64,000 nucleotides of DNA, taken from contig NZ_JACBXD010000031.1 in the NCBI RefSeq assembly GCF_013870525.1, forward strand, positions 16,997-80,996. Reading direction: 5' to 3'. Positions 1 through 6,696 of this stretch are shown here, piece after piece. Position 1 is the first letter of the stretch; each line of letters opens with the position of its first letter. Both the position numbers and the translations under genes were made by a program. The notes under the pieces were generated by a model that did not search any database, was not told the DNA's origin, and was given only the letters and a program-made list of their open reading frames with translations. Source of the stretch: Amycolatopsis pittospori. Its GTDB lineage: Bacteria > Actinomycetota > Actinomycetes > Mycobacteriales > Pseudonocardiaceae.

Positions 1-261
1 CTCGGTTTCGCGATGCGCCGCTACGGCCTTCCGGTGCTGCCGGCGATCATCGGCGTCATCCTCGGCCCGGCCGCCGAACAGCAGATGCGGCGCGCGCTGC
101 AACTGAGCGACGGCAGCCTGGGCGGGCTGTTCAACACCCCGTTCTCGATCGTGGTCTACGCGATCATCCTGCTGATCCTGTTCTTCCCGTTGATCAAGCG
201 TTTCCTACCGACCCGTCCCACCGCCGACGAGGCGGAGCCCAAGGACAAGGTGGACGCCTGA
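1..261 (+). CDS. TctA-family tripartite tricarboxylate transporter permease, C-terminal fragment
   Basis: Only the last 86 codons are present; the frame is open from base 1, so the gene begins outside the window. The peptide contains a run ending VLPAIIGVILGP and a terminal hydrophobic helix (about residues 49-66 of the fragment), followed by a charged tail. The Pro-Gly-rich stretch after MRRYGLP is typical of the large 12-TM TctA subunit, which imports tricarboxylates or similar acids with TctB and a periplasmic TctC. The family call rests on these short features only. A strong terminator hairpin follows 18 bases after the stop, so this is the end of its operon. Confidence 0.75.
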   Translation, partial: LGFAMRRYGLPVLPAIIGVILGPAAEQQMRRALQLSDGSLGGLFNTPFSIVVYAIILLILFFPLIKRFLPTRPTADEAEPKDKVDA

Positions 262-278
262 CCTGCGGGAACACCAGG

Positions 279-313
279 AAGACCCGGCCTCGACTGCCCC
301 GAGGCCGGGTCTT
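279..313 (+). terminator. Hairpin terminator after tctA-like gene
   Basis: Fourteen-base perfect arms (279-292 and 300-313) around a 7-base loop, GC-rich and followed by CTTTCGT. It lies just after the permease stop and before the next + strand gene, so it is a factor-independent terminator in actinomycete style, with little U tract. Confidence 0.85.
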
Positions 314-524
314 CTTTCGTCATCCGTTTGAACCACCTCTTGTCGCTGTACGTGTGCGGAGCATCACCTCGTCTCAATATAACGAAAGGATAACGGCGAG
401 ATCGCGTTTTGAACCGGTCGTGCGCTGGGGCCGTTTCAGCCAACGCGGGGTCAGTGACGCCGGTGATGCCGGTGACGCATCCCCCGGGCCCCGCGCAACG
501 ACACCGAACGAGGTGAACAATTTC

Positions 525-1997
525 ATGCCCCGTAACCAAAGAACCGCCGGCCGCCACCGCATGGCACGCCGCACCAAGGTCGCCACCGGCGCCATCGCGC
601 TGTCTCTCGCCGTCGGCGGGATCGTCGTCGTGAACACGACCGGAACCCCCGACACGGCCAGCGCCGACAGCGCGGACAAGTCGTTCTTCATCGACATCGC
701 GAAGGTCCCTCGCGGCAACAACGTCAACCTCGACCTCGCGAAACGAGGCGCCCGAGGGACGTTCACCGTCGACTGCGGCCGTAACGAGAACGGCCACTTC
801 AACGGCGACAACTTCATCGCGCAGCCCGGTGTCCGCAATGGAGCCGAGCATCTCCACGACTATGTCGGGAACCTCTCGACCAACGCGGATTCGAACAACA
901 AGAGCCTTTCCCGCGCGGGCACCACCTGCAAGAACGGTGACAAGTCGGCCTACTTCTGGCCGGTCATCCGGATCAACGCCGAGGAAGAGGAAGAAAACGC
1001 GGCGGCGAACGAGGAAAAGCTCGCCGCGGACCGCGAGAACGCGGCCAAGGACGAAGCCTCGCCGCAGGCCGACTGCCCCGACGTCGCCAGTGAACTCGAA
1101 GACGTCCCCGACCAGGCCATGGCCGCGGTCAACGAAAACCTCATCAAGATCGACCAGGAGGTCGACAACGCGAACAACCAGCTGGCGCAAGGCAAACAGG
1201 CCGCCCAGGTGCTCGACGACCTGAAGAACCAGCGGAAGTCGACGATCAAGAAGATCGGCGACCAGATGAAGCAGGCAGGCAAACCGATCGCCAAGCCCGA
1301 GGACCAGCTCACCGGCTGCGCGGTCAAGCAGAACGGCGAAGGCGGCCTCGACAACGGCGGCGAGAACAGCAGCGTCGTCAAGGCCGGCGACGTCGAGCAG
1401 AAGAAGGCCGACGGTAAGGCCGCCGATCTTCCGCCCGCCAACGAGAACAACGAGATCGGCGACAACAAGGGTGAGATCCAGCGCCCCGCGAAGGTGGACC
1501 TGACCTTCACCAGTGGCGGCGCCCGCCGCGTCGTCGCGATGCCGAAGTTCCTGCGCGTGCTCTACGGCGACGCCAAGCAGTCCACCAACGGCCCGGCCAA
1601 CGCCCGGCCCAGCTGGACCTGCAGCGGCTTCGAGGATCGGCTCACCGAGCTGTACCCGATCTGCCCGCAGGGCAGCAAGGTCACGCGTGTCCACTCGTTC
1701 CCGAACTGCTGGGACGGGAAGAACACCGACAGCGCCAACCACCGCACGCATATCGTGTTCTCCGACCGCAACGGGAAATGCCCGCGCGGCTTCAAGAACG
1801 TGCCGCAGCTGCGGATCACGCTGACCTACGACATCCCGCTGGACGTCCAGCGCGACGGTCACTACGCGGTCGACGCTTTCGCGCAGGAGAAGCACAACCC
1901 GCGCTCCGACCACGACGACTTCGCGAACGTCATGTCGCAGTGCCTGATGAACCAGCTCGTGAAGTGCATCAACAGCGGTAAGAGCTGCCGCCAGTAG
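525..1997 (+). CDS. Secreted DUF1996 domain-containing protein
   Basis: 490 residues. The ATG at 525 is preceded by GAGGTG and opens with a basic stretch and a hydrophobic segment (VATGAIALSLAVGGIVVV), which is a signal peptide or anchor. The frame is open to 354, but that extension has no signal character. After an N-terminal FFIDIAKVP segment, a low-complexity Glu/Ala/Asn/Lys-rich insert (about residues 150-330) separates it from a C-terminal block with SFPNCWDGK and NHRTHIVF, the conserved core of DUF1996. Paired cysteines suggest extracellular disulfides. DUF1996 proteins are exported and occur in fungi and actinomycetes; their activity is not established. The acidic insert is longer than usual and probably disordered or coiled-coil. 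The gene is monocistronic between terminators. Confidence 0.85.
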   Translation: MPRNQRTAGRHRMARRTKVATGAIALSLAVGGIVVVNTTGTPDTASADSADKSFFIDIAKVPRGNNVNLDLAKRGARGTFTVDCGRNENGHFNGDNFIAQPGVRNGAEHLHDYVGNLSTNADSNNKSLSRAGTTCKNGDKSAYFWPVIRINAEEEEENAAANEEKLAADRENAAKDEASPQADCPDVASELEDVPDQAMAAVNENLIKIDQEVDNANNQLAQGKQAAQVLDDLKNQRKSTIKKIGDQMKQAGKPIAKPEDQLTGCAVKQNGEGGLDNGGENSSVVKAGDVEQKKADGKAADLPPANENNEIGDNKGEIQRPAKVDLTFTSGGARRVVAMPKFLRVLYGDAKQSTNGPANARPSWTCSGFEDRLTELYPICPQGSKVTRVHSFPNCWDGKNTDSANHRTHIVFSDRNGKCPRGFKNVPQLRITLTYDIPLDVQRDGHYAVDAFAQEKHNPRSDHDDFANVMSQCLMNQLVKCINSGKSCRQ

Positions 1998-2010
1998 CGC
2001 TGCCGTCCGT

Positions 2011-2061
2011 CCGTGAAGGCCTCCTTCCCTACTCTCAAAGTAGGGAAGGAGGCCTTCACGG
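2011..2061. repeat. Hairpin element A, copy 1
   Basis: Perfect 22-base inverted arms (2011-2032, 2040-2061) with a 7-base loop; the core reads CGTGAAGGCCTCCTTCCC. A second copy lies at 55244-55300. It sits just after the DUF1996 stop and can terminate transcription from either side. It is followed by a tail (2063-2091) that recurs after hairpin C at 2272-2301. Confidence 0.9.
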
Positions 2062-2127
2062 GCTTGAGAATTGCGGGGCGTGGCGAGGATGGTCCCTTCG
2101 GCCCTCGGCCGGGAGGCGCTGTCCAGC

Positions 2128-2180
2128 GTTGCGAAAGCCACTTTCGCAACGTTGAAGGTTGCGAAAGTGGCTTTCGCAAC
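2128..2180. repeat. Hairpin element B, copy 1
   Basis: Two 23-base arms in perfect inversion (2128-2150, 2158-2180) around a 7-base loop. Each arm is itself almost palindromic (GTTGCGAAAG, three bases, CTTTCGCAAC). Identical arms recur at 21175-21227 and 62968-63020; only the loop differs. Confidence 0.92.
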
Positions 2181-2217
2181 ATGAGGGGGCGGGCCGCACG
2201 CAGGAGCGGAACCTCGC

Positions 2218-2270
2218 GTCGGGAAAGGGTCTTTCAGGACGTTTTTCGTCCTGAAAGACCCTTTCCCGAC
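2218..2270. repeat. Hairpin element C, copy 1
   Basis: Perfect 24-base arms (2218-2241, 2247-2270) around a TTTTT loop. The inner 20 bases and the loop recur at 13081-13137, so this is a dispersed element, not a private terminator. Confidence 0.9.
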
Positions 2271-2331
2271 ACTTGGGAATTGCGGGGGCGCGGCGGGGAT
2301 GACCCGCGCCCCCACCCCCCGCGCCGGGGGT

Positions 2332-2373
2332 CCGGTTTCTGGCCCGGCGTAGGGGTACCGGGCCAGAAACCGG
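2332..2373. terminator. Hairpin between convergent genes
   Basis: Sixteen-base perfect arms (2332-2347, 2358-2373) with a 10-base loop. It lies between the DUF1996 gene and the oppositely oriented cyclase-like gene, and is the fourth hairpin in a 425-base gap. It is a likely bidirectional terminator. Confidence 0.8.
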
Positions 2374-2422
2374 CGAGCGGACCGGCCCTCCCTCCCTGGA
2401 GGCCGGGCCGCCCGGTCTGGGG

Positions 2423-3112
2423 CTAGGCCGTCGTCGACAACCTGCTCACGCGGTCGAACACGAGCGGCGCGGGCATGGCCGGGTTCACTTCGGCCAGTAC
2501 GGCGTCGGCGTCCAGACCCGGCAGGTGGATCCAGGCGCTGTCGGCGAAATCCGGGGTGGTGACGCTGATCCGGCCGCAGCGAGCGGGCGGGACCAGCGCG
2601 ACACTGAACGGCTCGACCACGTTGCGCCACACCGATTGCGAGACGATCATCCCGGCGCCGAACTTGTCGCCGGTCGGGTCGAGGCGGCACCAGTAGCCGA
2701 CGGCGTCGTTGAAGGTCGACGCGCACAGCAGCCGGGTCAGTGTGATGTACGTGCGGTGGTAACGGTGGTTGTCCGCCATCGGTCCCATGTGGACGGCGAC
2801 GCGGGCTCGCATCGGGACCCGGGCGTAGCGGTTGCGGGTGCGCAGCAGGTGGTCCAGATGGAACACGACCTCGCAGAGCTGCCCGACGGCCCGGTCCGGG
2901 TACGCGACCATGAGTCCGTCCCCGGTCTCCCGGAAATGCCGTGCGTCCCCCGGCGCGAGCCCGACCGCGTTGAAGGAGCGGGAAACCAGCGTTTCCATCT
3001 CAGTCTTCATCGGGTCCAGCAGGTCATCACTGGCCTTCGACGAACCGACGATGTCGACGGCGAGCACGGCATGGGTGTGCGCGTTGTAATGACCTGAGGT
3101 CAGCACCTGCAT
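2423..3112 (-). CDS. Class III nucleotide cyclase-like protein
   Basis: 229 residues from the ATG at 3112, which has GGGGAGGGG about 7 bases upstream; the frame extends 19 codons further without a better site. Near the N-terminus AVLAVDIVGSS resembles the first metal-binding segment of class III adenylate/guanylate cyclases, and about residue 60 FRETGDGLMVAYPD resembles the GDG turn with the second metal ligand. The C-terminal part shows no clear match to the lysine and arginine substrate determinants, so catalysis is uncertain. Such stand-alone cyclase-like proteins are often next to Crp/Fnr regulators in actinomycetes, as here. A 16-bp palindrome at 3186-3201, also found before the neighbouring operon, lies 74 bases upstream of the start. 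Confidence 0.7.
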   Translation of the reverse strand: MQVLTSGHYNAHTHAVLAVDIVGSSKASDDLLDPMKTEMETLVSRSFNAVGLAPGDARHFRETGDGLMVAYPDRAVGQLCEVVFHLDHLLRTRNRYARVPMRARVAVHMGPMADNHRYHRTYITLTRLLCASTFNDAVGYWCRLDPTGDKFGAGMIVSQSVWRNVVEPFSVALVPPARCGRISVTTPDFADSAWIHLPGLDADAVLAEVNPAMPAPLVFDRVSRLSTTA

Positions 3113-3185
3113 CTCTGCGACCCCTCCCCTGATCGGTGAAAACTGGCGGGCAGGTTGCAGTGTTCCCACTCTTCACCGGAAGTTC

Positions 3186-3201
3186 TGTTCGGAACCGAAC
3201 A
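3186..3201. promoter_or_regulatory. Palindromic operator, site 1
   Basis: TGTTCGGAACCGAACA, within a longer inverted repeat with 11-base arms at 3182-3192 and 3195-3205. It lies in the promoter region of the cyclase-like gene and just after the stop of the Crp/Fnr gene. A matching site (TGTTCGCCACCGAACA) is at 4365-4380. Recognition by the adjacent Crp/Fnr protein is inferred. Confidence 0.65.
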
Positions 3202-3234
3202 GAACCTGACCACGCCATGGTCAACGCCAGTGAG

Positions 3235-3936
3235 CTAAGTCACACCTTTTTCCGTGATCACCCGCAATGCGTCACGGTCGATCACGGTGATCGCACGGCG
3301 CGAACTGGCCACAACTCCCGCCTTCCGGAGCTTGTCCAGTGCCTGCGCGACCATGGTCCGGCCCATCGGGATGAACTGCGCGAGTTCGTCCTGGCTCAGC
3401 GGGATCCCGATCCGCCAGCCGGCCGGAGTCCGGATGCCACAGACGTCGACGAGGTAGTCCAACCGCGTCGCGACCCGCGCCACCGCCTGCGGTTTCCACG
3501 ACTGCGTCCGCTGACGCTGGGCGAGCACGAACCGGCGGGCGACGCTGACGAGCACCTCCCGCATCGCCGACGGATGGTCCAGCAGGAACCGGTTGAACTC
3601 GCTCGCCGCGATCCGCCGGACGTGGACCTCCTCGATGGCGACGACGTCGGCCATCCGGATGCCACCGGCGATCACCGCGATCTCGCCGTGCAGATCGCCG
3701 GGGACCCCGACGTCGAGGATGACCGTCGCCCCCATCCGATCGGCGCTGGTCACCTTCACGTAGCCGTGCCGCAGCAGCATGACGAAGTCGCCGGGCTCAC
3801 CCGCCCGCATCAGCGCCTGTCTGCTCTCGTAGGTCTGCGGGGTGCCCATTTCCAGCAACCGCGCACGGACGGGTTCGTCCAGCCGCTCCAGGAACGGACG
3901 TTCTCTTTCTTCGGCGGCCTCCGGGCCCAAACCCAC
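3235..3936 (-). CDS. Crp/Fnr family transcriptional regulator
   Basis: 233 residues from the GTG at 3936, which follows GGGAGGG with good spacing; longer starts to 4062 overlap the upstream gene and add non-family sequence. The N-terminal half is a cyclic-nucleotide-type beta-roll (RHGYVKVTSADRMGATVILDVGVPGDLHGEIAVI). The C-terminal winged helix contains LSQDELAQFIPMGRTMVAQAL. It lacks the cysteines of an Fnr iron-sulfur sensor. It lies 30 bases downstream of the small unknown gene and probably shares its promoter. The identical palindromes before this operon and before the cyclase-like gene suggest autoregulation and control of its neighbour. Confidence 0.88.
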   Translation of the reverse strand: MGLGPEAAEERERPFLERLDEPVRARLLEMGTPQTYESRQALMRAGEPGDFVMLLRHGYVKVTSADRMGATVILDVGVPGDLHGEIAVIAGGIRMADVVAIEEVHVRRIAASEFNRFLLDHPSAMREVLVSVARRFVLAQRQRTQSWKPQAVARVATRLDYLVDVCGIRTPAGWRIGIPLSQDELAQFIPMGRTMVAQALDKLRKAGVVASSRRAITVIDRDALRVITEKGVT

Positions 3937-3965
3937 GAAACACCCTCCCAGGCAGTCGTGAACAC

Positions 3966-4331
3966 CTATCGCGGAGAGTAACCGAATCGACCACCCGATC
4001 CGGCGGCGGAACCGTCGTGCGTGGTGAAGATGCCCAGCCGCACGAGCTCTGACCTGATCCACTCGGCCAGCCGATGCAACGGTCCGTCTTCGGCCTCGAC
4101 GAAGTAACTGTCCACGATCTGGTGTCGCCTGTCGGCGTGCTTCGCCGCATACAACAGCGCTGACCGTACCTCTGAGACCTTCAGCGGAGCGACCTTTATC
4201 CCGGGGGAGGGCCGCACGGTGCTCTTGGCGGCCATCACCGCCAGCACGGCCTCCTCCAGGCTGAACCGGTGCTCCACCGGTACGACCACATGTTCCACGC
4301 CCTCGACAACGCGGCGCCCGATCAACGGCAT
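3966..4331 (-). CDS. Hypothetical protein upstream of Crp/Fnr gene
   Basis: 121 residues, no signal peptide or membrane segment. Visible features are an alternating hydrophobic N-terminus (VVEGVEHVVVPVEHRFSLEEAVLAVM) and a central amphipathic part with HADRRHQIVDSYFVEAEDG. I do not recognise a family. The ATG at 4331 has no clear ribosome binding site, so it may be translated from a leaderless or nearly leaderless transcript. The palindrome at 4365-4380 lies 34 bases upstream, and the Crp/Fnr regulator follows closely, so this is the first gene of a two-gene operon. Confidence 0.6.
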   Translation of the reverse strand: MPLIGRRVVEGVEHVVVPVEHRFSLEEAVLAVMAAKSTVRPSPGIKVAPLKVSEVRSALLYAAKHADRRHQIVDSYFVEAEDGPLHRLAEWIRSELVRLGIFTTHDGSAAGSGGRFGYSPR

Positions 4332-4364
4332 GGTGTCAGATCAGCATGACGCACGGCCGTAGTC

Positions 4365-4380
4365 TGTTCGCCACCGAACA
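4365..4380. promoter_or_regulatory. Palindromic operator, site 2
   Basis: TGTTCGCCACCGAACA, matching site 1 at 3186-3201 except for two of the central bases. It lies in the 50-base gap before the hypothetical-Crp/Fnr operon. Six-base perfect outer half-sites suggest binding by a dimeric regulator. Confidence 0.65.
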
Positions 4381-4381
4381 C

Positions 4382-4897
4382 TCAGCGTGGTTCGACCGCC
4401 GCGGTCGCGTCTTCGACGTTGTCCCGCAACACCTGGAGGCGGAGTCCGAGCATGACCGGATCCGGGTTCTCGTCGCGCGCGTGGCGCTCCAGCTTCTCGG
4501 CCGTCTGCTTCACCGTCACCCGCAGTTCGACGACAGCGGGCGTGTTCACCCCGTCGTGGTCTTCGAGCACCTCCACCGCTCGCTGCAGCGCCTCCAACAG
4601 CTCCTTTTCACCGGGCTTCACCGTTCTGAGGGCGGTCAGCGCGCGGCCGAGCAGGCTGTAGTGATCGAACGCGGCGGCGGGCCGCGGCTGCTGCCGTCCC
4701 TCACGCTCCGGCCGCCGCCGCCCGCCGTTCAGCACGAAGTACGCCACCTCGGCGGGGACCAGCACGGCGAACGCGGCGACGACGGCGAAGAGCCAGGCTC
4801 GCGGATGCGGCGACGTCACCCCGTGGCCCGCCACGCCGGCGACGAGCGCGAGCACCACGGCGACGACGTGGAACCTGCGGTTCTCGGGATCGGCCAT
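4382..4897 (-). CDS. Small membrane protein of the KAP/VWA operon
   Basis: 171 residues. Two hydrophobic helices near the N-terminus (about 10-27 and 35-57) are joined by a short loop. A cytoplasmic-type region of about 110 residues rich in charged helices follows (LLGRALTALRTVKPGEKELLEALQRAVEVLEDHDG), probably coiled-coil. I recognise no named family. The ATG lies one base after the stop of the VWA protein, so translation is likely coupled and this is the last gene of a three-gene operon. Its place behind a VWA lipid-exposed protein and a membrane KAP NTPase suggests a shared membrane complex, but that is inference. Confidence 0.7.
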   Translation of the reverse strand: MADPENRRFHVVAVVLALVAGVAGHGVTSPHPRAWLFAVVAAFAVLVPAEVAYFVLNGGRRRPEREGRQQPRPAAAFDHYSLLGRALTALRTVKPGEKELLEALQRAVEVLEDHDGVNTPAVVELRVTVKQTAEKLERHARDENPDPVMLGLRLQVLRDNVEDATAAVEPR

Positions 4898-4898
4898 G

Positions 4899-6659
4899 TC
4901 AGAAGTTGCTGAACACGTTCACGAACATCTTGTCGATGCTCTGCGGGTCGACGGCCTTGTAGCTGCGGGCCTTGGACTTCTGCGCGATCTCGTCCATCAC
5001 GCGACCGTCGGCTTCGGGACCGTAGGCCATGGTGAAGATCCGGACGGAGTTGTCCAGCCGCGCGGCGTCGACGTCGTTCAGCACCTGCTCCTTGGTGTAC
5101 CCGCCCTCGGTGTCCTTGCCGTCGGTCAGGAACACGATGGCGTTGATGAGGTTCGGGTCGAACTCGCGCCGCATCTTGGCGTTGGCGTCCACCACGGACC
5201 TGTAGAGCGCGGTGTCCCCCTTCGGCTGCAGATTCCGGATCAGGTCGATCATCGAGGTACGGACGTCCTTCACCTTGCCGATCGGCATTCTCTCCTCGGG
5301 CCCGTCCGTCGAGAACGTCCACAGCCCGACCTCGTCCTCGGGATGCAGAAGTCCGAGTTGCTCCACGATCTTGGGTTTCAGCAGGTCGATACGGCGGTCG
5401 GAGTACGGCTTGTCCGAACGGTTCCGGTCGAACTTCTCGTTCATCGACGCGGAGAGATCCAGCACCAGCAGGATCCGGCCGCGTCGTTGCGTGTAGTCCC
5501 AGCCGTCCAGCATCTTCTGGATCTGGTCCCCGGTGGGCGTGCCGATCGGCTGGGATTCCGGGATTCCTTCGGTGCCGGTGTCCTTGGCCAGCTTGGCGTT
5601 GCCGCGGCCGTCCGGATCGCGGAACCCGAGGTCGCGAAAGCGCTGCTGCTGCCCGGGCGCCCGCAGGAAGTCGGAGAAGTCCTTGGCCGCCGCGCGCTGC
5701 TCCGCGGTCGCCTTGGCCGTGGTCAGGAAGGGATGGTCGATCAGCATCGTCCCTTCCGCGGGGTGGACGGCGACGAGCGGGCGGTCCAGGTCGGCGGGAT
5801 CGTCCTGCAGTTGTTTCGGATCCCCGGTCGGCGCGCCGTGGTTGTAGAGGTAGACCATCTGTTCCTGCATCGCCATCGCGCTGATGTACGGCGTCGGCTT
5901 CTTCCGGTCCTCTTCGTACAGCGTCCGCAGGAAGGCGACCGAATCGTCGCTGTAGTAGGCGACGGAAGCCTCGACGCCTCGGACGAACTGAACGGCCTCC
6001 GCCGTCTCGATCTTGTCGTAGTCGCCGCCGGTCGCGGCGAAGTAGGTCGCGATCGTCGCGGCGAGACCCGAAGTCGACCGGCGCGGATTGTCCTTGCCCA
6101 GCGTCAGGTTCCCCCACTGGGCCTTGTCCGCGCCCTTCGACGCCCAGCCGCCGTTCTGATTGACCGCGAGCACGTCACGCCAGCCGATGCTGTTGCCCGG
6201 CCAGCCCATCGCGGTGGCCATCGGCTTCGGCATCGCGATCACCATCGGGCTGGTCGCGAGCGAGGTCCTCGGACCGCCGTCGATCAGGTCGCCTTTGCCG
6301 CGCTGGCGCAGCAGATCCAGCCAGAGCGACGAACTCGGCAGCCAGACCTGCGGTTCGGGCTGCTGTTCGTCGATGTCGTTCCAGCCGCCGGCGATGAGGT
6401 CGAGCGCGGCGCCGGACGTCTTCTTGTACGCCTCGACCTTCGCGCACTTGCCGCTGCCGAACGTCCGGTTCGTGGCGTTGTACCGCTCGGCCAGTTCGTG
6501 GATCAGGTCACCCTTCTCCGTGGAGGAGCTGGTGACCAGCCGGACGCAATCGGTCCGGGCGGCGTTCGAAGGAGCGGTGACCGCGGTCGCGAGCACGACG
6601 ATCACGATCGCCCCGACGACCGTGCCGAAGACGAGCGAAAGCCAGCCTGATCCCCGCAT
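4899..6659 (-). CDS. Substrate-binding plus VWA domain membrane protein
   Basis: 586 residues; the ATG at 6659 has GAGGGGG upstream. An N-terminal membrane segment (about 7-28) anchors or exports the protein. Residues about 40-365 resemble a bacterial extracellular solute-binding domain (VRLVTSSSTEKGDLIHELAERYN, then DLIAGGW and the later LAATIATYFAATGG). A von Willebrand A domain starts near residue 395 with LVLDLSASMN, a complete DxSxS MIDAS metal site, followed by a conserved FLTDGKD strand. Proteins with this SBP-VWA arrangement are widespread in actinomycetes; ligand and partner are unknown. The upstream gene (38 bases away) encodes a WD40-KAP NTPase, so the VWA may transmit an extracellular signal to it. 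This coupling is inference. Confidence 0.85.
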   Translation of the reverse strand: MRGSGWLSLVFGTVVGAIVIVVLATAVTAPSNAARTDCVRLVTSSSTEKGDLIHELAERYNATNRTFGSGKCAKVEAYKKTSGAALDLIAGGWNDIDEQQPEPQVWLPSSSLWLDLLRQRGKGDLIDGGPRTSLATSPMVIAMPKPMATAMGWPGNSIGWRDVLAVNQNGGWASKGADKAQWGNLTLGKDNPRRSTSGLAATIATYFAATGGDYDKIETAEAVQFVRGVEASVAYYSDDSVAFLRTLYEEDRKKPTPYISAMAMQEQMVYLYNHGAPTGDPKQLQDDPADLDRPLVAVHPAEGTMLIDHPFLTTAKATAEQRAAAKDFSDFLRAPGQQQRFRDLGFRDPDGRGNAKLAKDTGTEGIPESQPIGTPTGDQIQKMLDGWDYTQRRGRILLVLDLSASMNEKFDRNRSDKPYSDRRIDLLKPKIVEQLGLLHPEDEVGLWTFSTDGPEERMPIGKVKDVRTSMIDLIRNLQPKGDTALYRSVVDANAKMRREFDPNLINAIVFLTDGKDTEGGYTKEQVLNDVDAARLDNSVRIFTMAYGPEADGRVMDEIAQKSKARSYKAVDPQSIDKMFVNVFSNF

Positions 6660-6696
6660 GCGCCCGCCCCCTCGCCGTCTCAGCGCGCAAGTGTAT

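Noticed and set aside
354..524. N-terminal extension of the DUF1996 gene
   Set aside because: The signal peptide and ribosome binding site point to the ATG at 525.
156..2726. Long - strand open frame through the DUF1996 gene and hairpins
   Set aside because: Its translation runs through four perfect hairpins and shows no family sequence, while the + strand encodes DUF1996.
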